A stretch of 64,000 nucleotides of DNA, from positions 29,097,858-29,161,857 of the forward strand of contig NC_084835.1 of assembly GCF_033115175.1 (NCBI RefSeq). Direction: 5' to 3'. Source of the DNA: Lepus europaeus (taxonomy: Eukaryota > Chordata > Mammalia > Lagomorpha > Leporidae). This document shows positions 32,256 through 44,015 of this stretch, in pieces. A program made the translations under genes and the position numbers. The notes beneath the pieces were generated by a model that was not told the origin of the DNA, did not search any database, and was given only the letters and a program-made list of their open reading frames with translations. How positions within the stretch are numbered: position 1 is the first letter of the stretch; the number at the start of each line of letters is the position of its first letter.

Positions 32256-34079
32256 GCGAATGCTAACAGCTAAGCTTTGAAATCTGGACTTCTAAGGCAA
32301 CTTGATGTGATGGGATAAAGTTTTGAAACAGTGCCCGATTCTTTTTCTTTCCTTCCCACTACTCCCTTGGCCTTTTTTCCATTCAAGTAAGGCCACCCTG
32401 AGTTCATCGCCTCAGGATAACACAAGTCAACACAGAAAGAAACAAGCAGCACTCCTGGCTTTTGAAGTCTAAAAACCTTTGTCTTGTTCTCCACAGGGTG
32501 GTGCGATGAAAGAGGTCAGGACTCTGGTACCAGGGTGGATGAGGGAGACAAGGTGATGGAGCCACATTGGCAGAGCCTTCTACAAGAGACCCTACAGAGG
32601 CCTCACCAGGTGGATGACGGGTAGAGTGTGAGCCTGAAAGTGGATATGTGGGTACCAGTGCATCATTTCTAAGGGGACCCAGCACCAGTATTCCTACCTT
32701 ACCGCAGGCTGAGCGGCAGCAGGAGGAGAGGAAGCCTTGGATCCCTATGGCTGACGTACGCAGGCCCCAGTGTTACAGTGGAGGTCCACTCAAGATGACA
32801 AGAACCCACAAAGAGGTGATGTCTTGGTGGGCTGGGCAAAGCCAAAGGCAGCCTCTTAAAATACCCTCCATCATCTCACACCGCTGGAGAGGACCAAGCA
32901 CACACAGCCAGTGGCTGAAAGAGAGCGCCCTGGATGTGAAGGAATCTGGCAATGGCAACAGGGCATCACTTAGCAGCAAGTTCCACAATCCAGGATCAAT
33001 GATCAAATGGGATGAGGGAGACGCACATGGGGGCCGGCACGGAGGCCAGCAGGATGAGGACTGAGGACCACATGGTGGTTGGTGGCATCCAGATGTGGTC
33101 AAGGAAGGACTATGTGGACTACTCACGCCTAGACTTTCTGCAGTCTCCCAGAACTCAGTGAGAAGCTGATGACCTGTTGTGGCCACCAGGCCAAAAAAAA
33201 AAAAAAAAAAAGCCTCATTCTGAAACAGGTATGAAGGTATAATTGTGGTTGCTTCTAGATGTCTACCTTGTGCACTTGAACTTGGGCAGTGAGACTCCTA
33301 ACAACAAAATCAGTGGTCTGGGAGGGGATTCGGCTCTGCTGCTGGTGAGCAATGTGCCCTTGGTAAACTACAACATCACCAAATTCTGGTTTCCTGATGT
33401 GTTAAAGATGTCATTGTCCAGATACAGGATGGAAACTAGGCTTCCTCTTTGTGAGCCACATGTGATAAATCAGTGGCTATTAACTAATGCATTGGGTTGA
33501 AGAGGGTTCTGAGGTTGCCTCTGGTTCTTCAAGAAAGGATGCCACCATCGATTACTGGTGCTTCCCATGGGTGTGTGTACCTGCTTCTGTGTAGTACACG
33601 ACCTTTGGGGTCCCCTTGAAATTCAGGAAGTCAGCAAGAGCTGCTGCAGACATTTTTCTTGAAGAAAATTTTTCACTGAGAGTCCAGCTTGCTGGGAAGA
33701 GCTACCCTGCGCTGGCCTGGAGTCCAACAGCTAAAGATGGCAGAGATGAGGTGACCACACAGATCAGCACACTGAATGTGGATTCAATCTCTTTTCAGGT
33801 AGGGAGTTGCCTGACTTCCCTGGACCTTCCTGTGCCTCTCAGACCCTTAGCGCCAGAGAGTGACCCAAGTAAGACAGCGAAGGGGGAGTACACACAGCAG
33901 GCACTCGAAACTGCCCCTTTCTCCGCTCCATTAACTGGTGACAACACCTGCCAATTAGACAACAGTGTATAGGAAACTTCTCTGTCCCTGTGATGAGAAA
34001 AGCACTTGTCCCTGGAATCATTCTTTTTCAGGCTTTCAAAGAACAGAAATTTTTTTAAGTCATAGCAAAAAAAAAAAAA
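32256..34079. other. Unassigned stretch with an internal A19 tract
   Basis: No gene recognised. An A19 tract at about 33193-33211 follows 700 bp of non-repeat sequence. There is no AATAAA just upstream and no matching direct repeat, so I do not call a processed pseudogene. Frames at 32648-33064 and 33616-33972 (+ strand) have no domain. Confidence 0.4.
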
Positions 34080-34230
34080 AGTAGCTCTTGGATCCAACTT
34101 AAGAATTGCTTGGGAGATTTCTAGGAAAGCAGATTTCCAGGCCCTGCACCTGAGCAATGACACAGGTCCCTGGCAGGAGGAACCTGGGAAATCTTGCTCC
34201 CATAATTCCCACACCCAAGAAGCTGAGGGC
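34080..34230 (+). mobile_element. MER5-like hAT fragment
   Basis: 'aacttaagaattgcttggga', 'gcagatttccaggccctgca' and 'cctgggaaatcttgctccc' show the partly self-complementary layout of MER5-type elements. It is diverged, so the family name is tentative. Confidence 0.45.
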
Positions 34231-34495
34231 CCACATGAATTCCCCAGAAGTTGTGCCCCTCTGCCTTCTCAGGGAGGCCTTTTCTGACCCCTGTCAACCT
34301 CCCTGCCTCACACAGCCTCCCTGCCCCTCCTACACTTCATTTTTCCCCAAACACTTTCTATTCACCGTGCCAGCCACACATTTTCGTCATTTCTGTCTTC
34401 TCATCCCCATAGGAGTGAGCCTCCTTGTGTTTGCTACCATATTCCAGAGCCTAGACCCCTGCTGACACACAGTGGGCACTCCGTATGTATATAAC
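34231..34495 (+). mobile_element. L2 LINE 3' end
   Basis: 'ttctcagggaggccttttct' with 'gacccctgtcaacc', then 'cttcatttttccccaaacac', 'ccataggagtgagcctcctt' and 'agagcctagacccctgctga' 'cacacagtgggcactc' follow the 3' end of L2 in order. Confidence 0.75.
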
Positions 34496-34529
34496 ATACA
34501 CACATTTGTACACATTTAGCCGTTGTTGC

Positions 34530-34700
34530 TGCTGATTACATATTTATTATTTGAAAGGCAGAGACACAGAAAGACAGAGATCTCCCATCCACTGATTCCC
34601 CAAATGCCCTCAACAGCCAGGATTGCACAGGCCAATCTAGCTCTCCCACACGAGTAGCAGGGACCTACATACTTGAGCTATCACCTGCTGCCTTCTTGGA
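34530..34700 (-). repeat. CSINE, old, antisense, partial
   Basis: 'atttattatttgaaaggcag' 'agacacagaaagacagag' is the complement of the 3' end. 'ctgattccccaaatgccctc' and 'caggccaatctagctctccc' follow, and then 'tatcacctgctgccttcttg'. The head is missing. Confidence 0.65.
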
Positions 34701-36050
34701 CACTTCAGTAAACATTAACATGGTCTGCCCTTTCCTTAGAGGACCCCAAAAGGGAATAAAGGTACTAGCTTGTGCTGGGTATGTAATGACATGCTTCAAA
34801 ACACACGATCTAGAAACTGAGTCCCTGAGACCTTTGAAGAAAAGAAGAAGCAGGTGCTTCCCTCTAAGGTTGCTCTAACCCTGGTAATTTTCTGAACTGA
34901 AACATTAAGCTATAGCATCAATGTTCAGCTGCTTGGTAGCACGTAAGAGTAACAACACCTGGCCAAAGCCTCCTGTCTGAAGGCCAGGGACCCTGTGGCT
35001 CTCCAGTCAGGCACAGTGTCCTCAGCCTCTGCACACTCCCCAACACCAAGCTCCAAGTCCCCGGCTCCAGTTCGCAGCGGCGCTGGCCTGCAGGCTCCCT
35101 GGCGGATGCCCGGAACAGCCAAGACCAGGCTGGGCACCACCCTCCTGGCCTCCAAAAAATTGAGGGTGTGGTTGCAAGCATCTGGAGATGAAGGGGGGAG
35201 GCTGCTATTTAGCAAAAGAGACACATCATTATTTTCTTGCGCCAGGATCATGTTTCATTTAGCTGACTTGGCTCCAGGTTTAAACAGCATCCCCCAGGCA
35301 AATAATACAATTAAGCAAATGGAGAGGAGATTTAGTAACAATAAATTCCACAGAACTGGTCATTCTTTTGCATGCAGTTTTAAAAGGAGCTGAGCATTTA
35401 AAAAGGATCAATCACCCTGAATCCCATGGGCTCAAACATTATATAGAAATTACTAATGAAAACAAAAAACAGTGAGGGTTTGAAACACACACACATGCAC
35501 ACCCACAGTCATGGACTTGGCGTAGACATTTGCTATTTTTTACAACCTAATAACTAAAAGACAATTATAAAAATAGGCTTAGGATATACATGGAAGAATT
35601 CGGGCCAAAATGGAAAATAAACTGCAGATATGAGACCTATCTGAGAGCCAGTCAGGGAGCAAAGTTATGTGTTACAGCAAGTAAAGTGAGGACTTGGGAA
35701 GCCAGAGGCCTGCGTCCTCCTACCAGCTCTCTCAGGCACACTCTGTGCAGCCTTGGGCAAGACACTGACTTGTGGGCTTCTAGTTCTCCCTACAGAAAGC
35801 AAGTTGCTGGAATCCACTACCACTATTTTGACCATTTCTCAGCACCATCTGTATTGCTATGTTACTATTTTCCTTTAAGTCAATTCCTCTTTATTTGTGC
35901 ATCGCTACACACTGGGTGGAAGGAAGTGGGTATTTATTACACTATTTGTTGGAACTTGTGTATCTCTCATAATAAGTGCATTTACTTAGAGAGGAAACTA
36001 TCTCATTAATATAAAAGAAGAGCTAGAATCACTGGTCTTAAAATAGAAGG
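34701..36050. other. Unassigned stretch, possible conserved non-coding block
   Basis: 34980-35160 is GC-rich with several CpGs. 35240-35420 is AT-balanced, non-repetitive, with words such as 'aggcaaataatacaattaag' and 'tcttttgcatgcagttttaa' that include octamer-like 'ttgcatgc'. No splice-flanked open exon is evident. Confidence 0.35.
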
Positions 36051-36059
36051 TAATGACAA

Positions 36060-38260
36060 AAACAAGTACAATGGACTCCTGCTTTTAGTCATGGCAGACA
36101 AGCTTGCTTCAGACGAACCCCTTTGCCAAAAACAACTTTATAAGCTGGATAAAATATATAAAAAATAAAAAACAAAGAAGCTCTGTTTGGAGACATTTGG
36201 GAGATACTAAGGCAGCTAGGATGTGAAGAGCCAAGAGGATTGAGATAAATCTAGCATTTCACAGCACTGCTTCCCTGCAGGCAATGGCTGCTGCGTAAGC
36301 TTCACAGGACGCAGGGGTCCTGCGACAATAAAAACCCAAGTATAAGGTGCCAAGGAAAGGGACTTCGGTAGAGCCTTCGAACCGGCGGCGCCACGATAGA
36401 GCTACACGTTTCACCGAGGTGAAGCAGAAATTGCTCAACTCCCACCAAAGCTAAAACCCAATTACAAGCCTGCTCAAATCCAGAGGAAACAAGGTGACTT
36501 AGCAATACTCAAAACACCCAGCAGGAAGAAGCCAAAGTAAATGTAATTTTCTCTCACAGAAGACAACAGCTTTACTTCTCAAAAATTTTGAGGCACGGCT
36601 AGAGACATTATCAAATAACAAAAAACAAACAAAGAAAAAAAAAAAAAAAACCTAGGCCCATATGTGACTCCTATATTGGACGTATCAGATGTAAATTTTA
36701 AAATATCTATTAGTAGTAAGTTCAAGAAATTAGACAATAAGAGAAAAATTGACAAAACCTAGACTCTTTATAAAATGAAAAAAATTCTAGCAATGAACAT
36801 ATGCTGAAATAAGAACTCAACAGATGAGGTTTATGGCAGGTTAGACAACGTTGAAAAGAAAATCAGTAAACTGAAATGTAGGGTGAGCAGAAGACTGAGA
36901 ATGGAGAGAAAACAGTAAATACAGGAAAGACACAAAAGGGCCCAAGAGGGTCAGGAGACTTCTGAGAAGTTCTATGGTGGGAGGGCTCAGAGATCCTGGA
37001 AGATAAGGAAGGACTAAGCGGAGCAGATGCAATAATTGAGTAGCGGCTTGCTGAAAAATTGACCCAAACTCACCAAAGCTACACATTAAAAAATCTTCAC
37101 AACCCCAAATAGGATAAAGCAAACCACAATTAGGCATATCAAAATCAAACTACTTAAAAACAAGGAAAAAAATTCTTAAAAGCAGCCAAAGAAAAGAAAC
37201 ATATTAACCTACAAAAGAGCAGTGATGGAAGTAATGAGTAATGATGGAAGCTGCCTTTTAAACAAAAGTGATAGAAGCCGGGAACACTGAAATGACATCC
37301 TCAACGTGCTGAAAGCAAATGGCTGCCAACTCAGAACTCTGCGCTCAGTGAAAACATCCTTCAAAAATGTACGTGAAATAAAAACATTTTCAAACAAACA
37401 AAGTCTGAGCGAATTAATATCCAAAAGACATGCACTAAAGGAAATACTAAGGAGAATTCTTTGGGGCAGAAGAAAAATGAGGCCAATGGAAGCACGGAAA
37501 TTCAGAAAAGAACAAAAATAGCATTAAGTACAAATATTTCTGTAAAATTAAATAAATGCTGACTGCACAAAACAATAACTTCTGGTGCTATGTGATATAT
37601 AGGTAAAAATGAGTGTGCCAAAACAGGTATAACAATTACACAAGAATGGGGGGGATGCCTGGAGTTACTATATAATAATATAAAATATTATTAGGCTATT
37701 ATATTTATCTTATATTACATCATACTCTAATAAGTTAAAGATTCTCACTTTAATCTCTAGTGTAACCACTAAAAGAATGGCAAAAAAAAAAAAGTGTTAT
37801 CTAATAATATGGAAAGGAGAATAATAAGTTCATTGAAAGGAAAATACAAAGGGAGGAAACTTAAGACAGAATTGTTGTAAAAATAAAATTATGTTCTAGT
37901 AGGTTTATTTATTAATTACTCTAATTCAAAACCAGAATGCCCCACTGGATTATTTTTAAAACACTATATTCTGCTTTAAAATAACAAACCTTAAACATAA
38001 GAACAAATAAAAGTTGAACGTGAAAAGATAAAAAAAAAAAAAAAAAACTACCATACAAACATCAAACAAAAGGAAGCAAGTCCACCTAGCAAGTAACACA
38101 CCAAGCAGATTATAAGGCCGGAAGCATGACTATGGTTAGGAAGGGATTGTGGATAACAATGATGGAGTTAATCTCTTCAGGAAGATGTAACAATGCTAAA
38201 TGGACACACCTACCAGTAAAGCTTTAAAAATACACAAAACAAACATTGACAGAAAGAAAA
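36060..38260 (+). mobile_element. Ancient L1M/HAL1: 5' region, ORF1 and spacer
   Basis: 'ttctagcaatgaacatatgc' with 'gaaataagaactcaacagat', 'tcttaaaagcagccaaagaa', 'gaacactgaaatgacatcct', 'cattttcaaacaaacaaagt' with 'ctgagcgaatta', and 'gacatgcactaaaggaaata' match L1M ORF1 in order. 'ctctagtgtaaccactaaaa' 'gaatggc' marks the spacer after ORF1. The + strand frame 37306-37521 is a remnant of the ORF1 C-terminus. Poly(A) tracts at about 36630 and 38030 are internal. Confidence 0.7.
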
Positions 38261-38374
38261 GCTATGGAAGTCAAATCCACATTCATAGTGGGAGTTTGAA
38301 ATACTTCTTTAGAAACTGACATAATAGGTAAGGATATTGAACATGAATAACACAACTAGCAAACATGATTTTAT

Positions 38375-38754
38375 TTTTTGTTGTTTCCTTCTTTTTTTTC
38401 TTTTTTTTTTTCTTTTTTTTTTTTGACAGGCAGAGTAGACAGTGAGAGAGAGAGAGAGAGAGAGAAAGGTCTTCCTTTGCCGTTGGTTCACCCTCCAATG
38501 GCCGCCGTGGCCGGCACGCTGCTGCCGGCGCACCACGCTGATCCGAAGGCAGGAGTCAGGTGCTTCTCCTGGTCTCCCATGGGGTGCAGGGCCCAAGGAC
38601 TTGGGCCATCCTCCACTGCACTCCCGGGCCACAGCAGAGAGCTGGCCTGGAAGAGGGGCAACCGGGACAGAATCCAGCGCCCCGACCGGGACTAGAACCC
38701 GGTGTGCCAGCACCGCAAGGCGGAGGATTAGCCTATTGAGCCGCGGCACCGGCC
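38375..38754 (-). repeat. Young CSINE2-type copy, antisense
   Basis: The minus strand starts 'cggccggtgccgcggctcaa' and has the T-arm hairpin 'accgggttctagtcccggt', body, CT-rich part '(CT)10'-like, and a long A-rich tail with G interruptions (38380-38425 on the + strand). The 16-bp duplication 'gcaaacatgattttat' is perfect at 38359-38374 and 38755-38770. The 190-codon minus-strand frame and two + strand frames here are SINE translations. Confidence 0.95.
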
Positions 38755-38776
38755 GCAAACATGATTTTATATACAT

Positions 38777-38908
38777 ATCAAAGTACTTCCAATAGTTCAA
38801 GGAAAATAGAAATAAAAAAATATTTTTGTAAGAGATTTTAGCATTCATGCATAGTTTTTTCATAATATGAATTTTCCACAAGCATTTTGAAGGTCCCTGT
38901 GTACATAG
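38777..38908 (+). mobile_element. Palindromic mariner-like MITE copy 1
   Basis: 'aaagtacttccaatagttca' 'aggaaaat...' forms the left arm and 'cataatatgaattttccaca' 'agcattttgaaggtccc' the right arm. The arms are inverted complements of each other in outline. It has no coding capacity. The mariner link is inferred from the 'acttcaaaaagttcatgg'-type terminus. Confidence 0.6.
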
Positions 38909-39300
38909 ATTTCAAAAAAAATATTTTTTTGGCAGGCAGAGTTAGACAGTGAAAGAGAGAGAGACAGAGAGAAAAGTCTTCCTTTTCCGTTGGTTCACCC
39001 CCAAAATGGCCACTGTGCCAATCCGAAGCCAAGAGCCAGGTGCTTCTCCTGGTCTCCCGTGGGGTGCAGGGCCCAAGGACCCGGGCCATCTTCCACTGTA
39101 CTCCTGGGCCACAGCAGAGAGCTGGACTGGAACAGGAGCAACCAGGACAGAATCCAGCACCCCAACCGGGACTAGAACCCAGGGTGCTGGCACCACAGGC
39201 AGAGGATTAGCCTAGTGAGACACGGCATTGACCTCAAAATGTTTTTTGCACCAAAATAAACTTATCTTTGAAGCCTATTTTCCACTAACTTTTTGAAGTC
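38909..39300 (-). mobile_element. MITE copy 2 (one arm), split by a CSINE
   Basis: 'tagatttcaaaaaaaatatt' joins across the SINE to 'ttttttgcaccaaaataaac' 'ttatctttgaagcc' and 'tccactaactttttgaagtc'. This is the complement of the long arm seen at 42152 and 50692 ('aattaaaagataag...'). Confidence 0.6.
38924..39233 (-). repeat. CSINE, antisense, inside a MITE
   Basis: The minus strand starts 'gaggtcaatgccgtgtctca', followed by 'ctgggttctagtcccggttg' and '...gggtgaaccaacggaaaagg', with a short A-tail. Its 3' half lacks part of the young-type middle. It lies 169 bp from the CSINE at 38375-38754 in the same orientation. Confidence 0.9.
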
Positions 39301-39321
39301 CCCTCACATGTGTATATGGAT

Positions 39322-39530
39322 ATATAGTCATCCAATGCATAACAGTATTTCAGTCAGTGATGAACATACAATGACATATATGATGGTGGCCCTGTAAGAT
39401 TATACTGCCTGGTCAAGTCACAGCCATCTTAATTTGTACAAGAACATGCTGTGATGTTTGCACAATAACACAACTGACTAATGACACAATTCCCAGGATA
39501 TATAGCCCTTGTTAACAAACGTGATACTTG
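39322..39530 (+). mobile_element. Tigger-type DNA transposon fragment
   Basis: 'tagtcatccaatgcataaca' with 'gtatttcagtcagtgatgaa' 'catacaatgacatatatgat' 'ggtggccctgtaagattata' is one end of a mammalian Tigger MER whose other end here reads 'gaacatgctgtgatgtttgc' 'acaataacac'. The middle is deleted. Confidence 0.6.
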
Positions 39531-39539
39531 ACCCAACAA

Positions 39540-39835
39540 CTCTAAACACATGTTTTTTTTTTTTTCAGTTATGCATGAACAGTTTACTAAAATTGATCCT
39601 TTTTAGGCCATCTTCAAAACAAGTATCATATAGTCGAAATCATACAGAGGGTATTATTAGTCTCCTCTTGATGATGTAATAAATTATCACAAATTTATTA
39701 TCTTAAAGCAATACATATGTACTGACATTTATCTTACAGTTCTACACATTACAGGTCTGACATGGAAAAAATGAAATTTTTAAAAAACTCCATTTACAAC
39801 AGTATTCTAAAAAATCTGAACAACAGGATCATATT
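39540..39835. other. Unassigned AT-rich stretch, possible old repeat
   Basis: 'gatgtaataaattatcacaa' and 'atttatcttacagttctaca' resemble an ancient repeat with 'taccacaaatttagtggctt'-like sequence, but I cannot name the family. Confidence 0.35.
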
Positions 39836-41710
39836 TGACCAAGGGATATAAAGCACTAAAAATTACAGAACATTTTTAGTAAGGCAATAAAGAAAATCTA
39901 AATTAATAAAACAAAAACTGTGTTCATGGATTGAAGATTCAGTTAAGATCACCATACTCCACAAATTAATCTACAGATTCAGTGGAATCTTCATCAAAAT
40001 TTTAATTGCCTTTTTCTGAAGAAATAGACAAATTGACCTTAGAATTTATATGGAAATTCAAAGAATGCTGAATATGCCAAAAACAAAAAAAAATTAAAAA
40101 CCTTGGAAAGAACAAATTTGGCAGGCTTATTTTGATTTTAAAACATATTACAAAGCTAGACAAATCAAAACAATGTGCTACTCACAGAAGGACAGACATA
40201 CAAATCAATGAAATAAAGCTAAGATTCAAGAAGTAAGTGTAAACATCTACGATCAAGTGCTTTTCAGCAAGAGTTTAAGAACGGCCAGTGGGCAAAGAAT
40301 AGTCTTTCAGCTAATGGTGCTGGGATTTTATATGCATATGTGAAACAATGAATTTGGACTACACCTCACACCATACACAAAAACTAATATAAAACGGCTC
40401 AAAGAACTAAATGTAAAAGCTAAAACTATAAAACTTTTAGAAGGAAACATATGTGGAATTCTTAATGATTAGTTAAAAGGCAACAGTTTCTTACATATGA
40501 CAACAAAACATGAGAAACAAAAAGGACAGATAAATAAGACTTCATAAACAAGAATTTATGTGTTGAAAAACAATATCAAAAAAAAAATGAAACAACAACT
40601 CAGATCTGATAAGGGTCTTCTTTCCCAGAATTCCAAGGACCCTTATGACTAACCATTTTTTTAAATGGCCCAATTTAAAAACAGGCAAAGGATTTGAATA
40701 GACATTCCTCCAAAGGAGACATATAAATGTTTGAAAGTATACATGAAAAGATATTCAACATCATTAGTCATTAAGATAATGTAGTACAGATTCAAGATTA
40801 GACGGACCACTAACACAAAAGAGCCAAGAAACATACAGAACCCAATATGTAGACAAGATTGATAAACTGGACCAAAACAACCCCAAAGGGGTTAAAAGAG
40901 GTATTTAAAAAGCAATTAACCAAAAAGAGGTAGTAAAAAGAACTCTTACACTTCAAATTTAAAAATAAACTAACAACCGGACAAAAGCTGTTGTTCCATT
41001 CCATTAATCATCAGAAAAATGCAACTCAAAACCACAGCAATATAATTACACATCTATAAGAATGGCTAAAAATTGCAACCTACTGGAAATGTATTATATA
41101 TATATATGTATTTATATACACACACACACATTAAAATATGTCTAAAAGTATGTTCATAGCCACCTATTACCAATGGGCAAAACCTGGAAACAAAGTCCAC
41201 TCACCAGAGAATGGAAAAATGCTGATCTATTAACACCATGGAGTAATACACAGCAATGAAAAGCAATGAATTAGTGTTCCATAAGCAACACAAATGAAAC
41301 TCTATAAACTATACTGTCACTCACGAGAAGCTGACCACGAAAGAATTCATACTAAGTCCAGTTACATAAATTTCAAAACTGGCAAAGTTTATTGCAGGAG
41401 TTAAGTAAGGACAGTGGTCTCCCTTGATTGGAGTAGGGGTGGGGAGAGACAGTTACAGAGGACACTTCTGAGACGTGCTAATACTTTATGTCTTGATCTG
41501 AGTGGTGGTTACACACACATGGTTACTTTATGAGAAAATATTAAGGTGTACACTGGGTGCACTTTTCTGTATGAATATATACTTTAATAGTCATGGTATA
41601 CTGCACTCACGAGTTCAAAAAAACAAATATGTGAGTCAACAAATAAATATGCTTTTGGAAAACATAGACATGTTTAGTGATTTCAATATCATGCTGTGAA
41701 AGTCTAGGGA
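39836..41710 (+). mobile_element. Ancient L1M ORF2 3' half and 3' UTR
   Basis: Collinear words: 'ttcatggattgaagattcag', 'aattgaccttagaatttata' 'tggaaattcaaaga', 'agctaatggtgctgggattt', 'actacacctcacaccataca', 'ggcaaaggatttgaatagac' 'attcctccaaagg', 'tcatcagaaaaatgcaactc' 'aaaaccacagc' and 'acacagcaatgaaaagcaat'. The 3' UTR is 'ggtggttacacacacatggt' 'tac...'. Probably the downstream part of the copy starting at 36060. The 40795-40990 segment does not fit and may be an insert. (TA)n/(CA)n lies at 41095-41131. No open frame. Confidence 0.75.
41095..41131. repeat. (TA)n-(CA)n microsatellite
   Basis: Short 'tatatatatatatg' and 'acacacacacaca' runs inside the ancient L1. Confidence 0.8.
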
Positions 41711-42150
41711 GATCTTACTGTCTACTACAGCTCTAAGCCCAAATCTTGATTACACATTAAAAAAAAAAAAAAAGGAACTGCTCAAGAATCTTTAATGAGA
41801 ATTCCTCTTGATATATAATGAAAATAGGCTTGGAAAAGAAGGTGCTTTCTCAAAACATTATACAATATCATCTACTACTCTATCATCTGTAATCTCTTGG
41901 CTAAATACCAGGGACCTACCACTAATTGTGGGACACACTGTCTCATTTGATGTCTAAGTTCCTTCTCAGCTGCCTATCTGTGACTTGCTGAGAGAACGTT
42001 CTTCACACTCAGTGAAAGCTATAAGCAGTTCTTAACCTATAAATGGTTACAAAAAGGAAAGTCAAAGTTCACTGGTTGTAGGATTTATTAAAATGGTTGG
42101 GCACCTTATGCATGCCCACAATCCCATCATAACCATCCCTCTCCATATCC
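41711..42150. other. Unassigned stretch
   Basis: An A15 tract lies at about 41759-41773. No gene or named repeat is visible. Confidence 0.35.
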
Positions 42151-42151
42151 A

Positions 42152-42222
42152 AGGGTACTTTCTAGAAAATAGAATGAGAAGATAAATTTATTTTGGTGCA
42201 AAATACTTGGAAATCTATGCTC
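42152..42222 (+). mobile_element. MITE copy 3 (left arm only)
   Basis: 'aagggtactttctagaaaat' 'agaatgagaagataaattta' 'ttttggtgcaaaatacttgg' 'aaatctatgc' is the left arm of the same palindromic family, truncated at its centre. Confidence 0.6.
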
Positions 42223-42264
42223 TATGTATGTTCCTAACATACACCTTTTAGCACAAACTATTTG

Positions 42265-42965
42265 GCCCTTGTCTAACATGCCTAACCCTGACAAAAGGAG
42301 CTCCACTGGTTCCTTCTCCCACCCACGCTGTCAGAAAAGCCACCAGCCCTATTTCTCAAGAACACCTATGATCCAACCACCTCCCCCCATCTGCCAAGTC
42401 ACCGCCATCTATCACCAGGTGGCTTCTTACCTGCTCTCCCCAGTTCCATTCTTTGTCTCCCTTCAGTTTTTCTTCAACAGAGGAGCCAGAGTGCATCTAT
42501 CAAATCCTGACTCAGAGTTCAGCACATTTCCACTCCAAACCTGCCCAACTTGTGCAGAGAAGAAAGCCAATATTCTTATCATAGCCCTTTGCTTCTGGTA
42601 CATCGCCTCCTATTGTTCTTTCCCAGCTCACTCTGTACCAGCCACTGAGGTCTTACAGAGTATCTTCAACCATGCTGCACCAGCTCCCTGAGGGCCTTTG
42701 CACTTGCTGTTCCTTCTGCCTGGGACTCTCCATGTATACAGTCCTGGATCACTTCCTCACTCACCTCAGATCTTCTCTTGAAGTTCACCTTACCAGTGTA
42801 TCCTCCCCTAACCCTCGGAAGTAAAACTGCATTTCCCCCTGCACACTCCCAATCCCTGATTCCTGTGTTGTTTATATTCATCACTACCTGTCAGTCTGTG
42901 TATACCTACTCCCTTATTTAGAGCTTGTTTTCCCACCTCTTTATGCCAGCAGACTCTTCTTTTAG
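42265..42965 (+). mobile_element. L2 LINE, long 3' fragment
   Basis: 'ctgagggcctttgcacttgc' 'tgttccttctgcctggga', then 'tcttctcttgaagttcacct', 'tgcatttccccctgcacact' and 'tttagagcttgttttcccac' run in L2 order. The 155-codon + strand frame at 42224-42691 lies in it and shows C/T-rich L2-derived codons, not a domain. Confidence 0.7.
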
Positions 42966-43264
42966 TAGCAAAAGCAGACTCTGAGACTTGAAATTCAAGA
43001 GACAGTTTAGACAAGAACTTGAAAAGATGCTAAGCCCCCTCCTAACTTCGAATGGGAACTGTGCCGGTTGGTAATGGTTCACTCAATAACAAAGCCTCTT
43101 TCATGGCCTGATAAAGGCAGAATGATAGTCAAGCTGATTGAAGGCTAGTGTTTATCCTTCAAACCATGGCACTCTGTCCAAGTCTTCCCTTCCAGGTCTG
43201 GAGGGCTCCCTCATTTACGAGGGGGAGAAAACCTTTGCTCTGTCACTCCCTGGGAGGCGGGGAA

Positions 43265-43395
43265 TACAGTTGTTCATTCAGCAAATATTTATCAATTATT
43301 GTTTATGCGCCAGACAACACACCATGTGCCAAGAACAGAAGAATCCCGGCCGGCCTTTGCCCAAGTGAGGTTCACATTCAGGAGAGCGGAGGAGG
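43265..43395 (-). mobile_element. L2 3' end, antisense
   Basis: 'gttcattcagcaaatattta' 'tcaattattgtttatgcgcc' 'agacaacacaccatgtgcca' followed by 'gaggttcacattcaggagag' is the reverse complement of an L2 3' terminus. Confidence 0.6.
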
Positions 43396-43794
43396 GAGGA
43401 GGTGGTTCTCTCAGCACCCTGATTATGCCTGCGGAGCCATGACATACAGCACCCTGCTGCATCCTGACAGGTGTCAGGTTGCTGCCAGGAATGCGTAGGA
43501 AGTAAACTATTCAAATTTGCAAACATTTAGTCTTTATTTATAATTCAGAGTGGCTTGAAGGTTGTGCCTATGAGGTCACTTTCTCTAATATGTTGCTCAA
43601 TTGAAAGAAAATGAGGCACAGGAAGAAATCAAACAAGAGTCTGGGAATGCTCCTAGGGGTGGGTGTGCCACATACAAGGTGATGGGCAACAGACTGGAAA
43701 AAGGTTAAGCACCTCTGCTAAAAATTACATACATGTGTTCTTTCCATCAGTTTATGCCTGGTTTAAGTTCACAGATGGCAATGACACTGGCAGC
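43396..43794. other. Unassigned stretch
   Basis: No gene or repeat recognised; separates an L2 end from a MIR. Confidence 0.35.
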
Positions 43795-44015
43795 TCTGAC
43801 TGCCAGGCACTGTGATTTGCAGGCACGTAACAGGTACTTAGATGAACTGAGTGGTGCAATCTTCACTACGTGTAGGTATTATACAAGCCCACTTTGCAGA
43901 TGCAGAAACTGACAGGGAAGCTTTAGTTAAATATTGTCACAAGCGTGATACAGATGTTACAAGGTAGATTTGGAACTCAAACCCAGATTCGCCTGAATTC
44001 AAAACCTGTGAATGA
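43795..44015 (-). repeat. MIR SINE, antisense
   Basis: 'aggtattatacaagcccact' 'ttgcagatgcagaaactgac' and 'gatttggaactcaaacccag' 'attcgcctga' follow the MIR reverse complement ('gaggaaactgaggc' and 'gattcgaacccagg'). Confidence 0.7.

Noticed and set aside
32500-33215. Possible processed pseudogene ending in A19
   Set aside because: No AATAAA just upstream, no recognisable parent protein, no direct repeat around it.
34980-35160. CpG island promoter
   Set aside because: GC-rich for only about 180 bp with few CpGs and no clear transcript start or exon.
38309-38881. 190-codon minus-strand frame
   Set aside because: It is a translation of a young CSINE and its flanks; Ser/Leu runs come from the CT-rich part and Lys runs from the A-tail.
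42224-42691. 155-codon + strand frame
   Set aside because: Lies within an L2 3' fragment, which is C/T-rich and open by composition.
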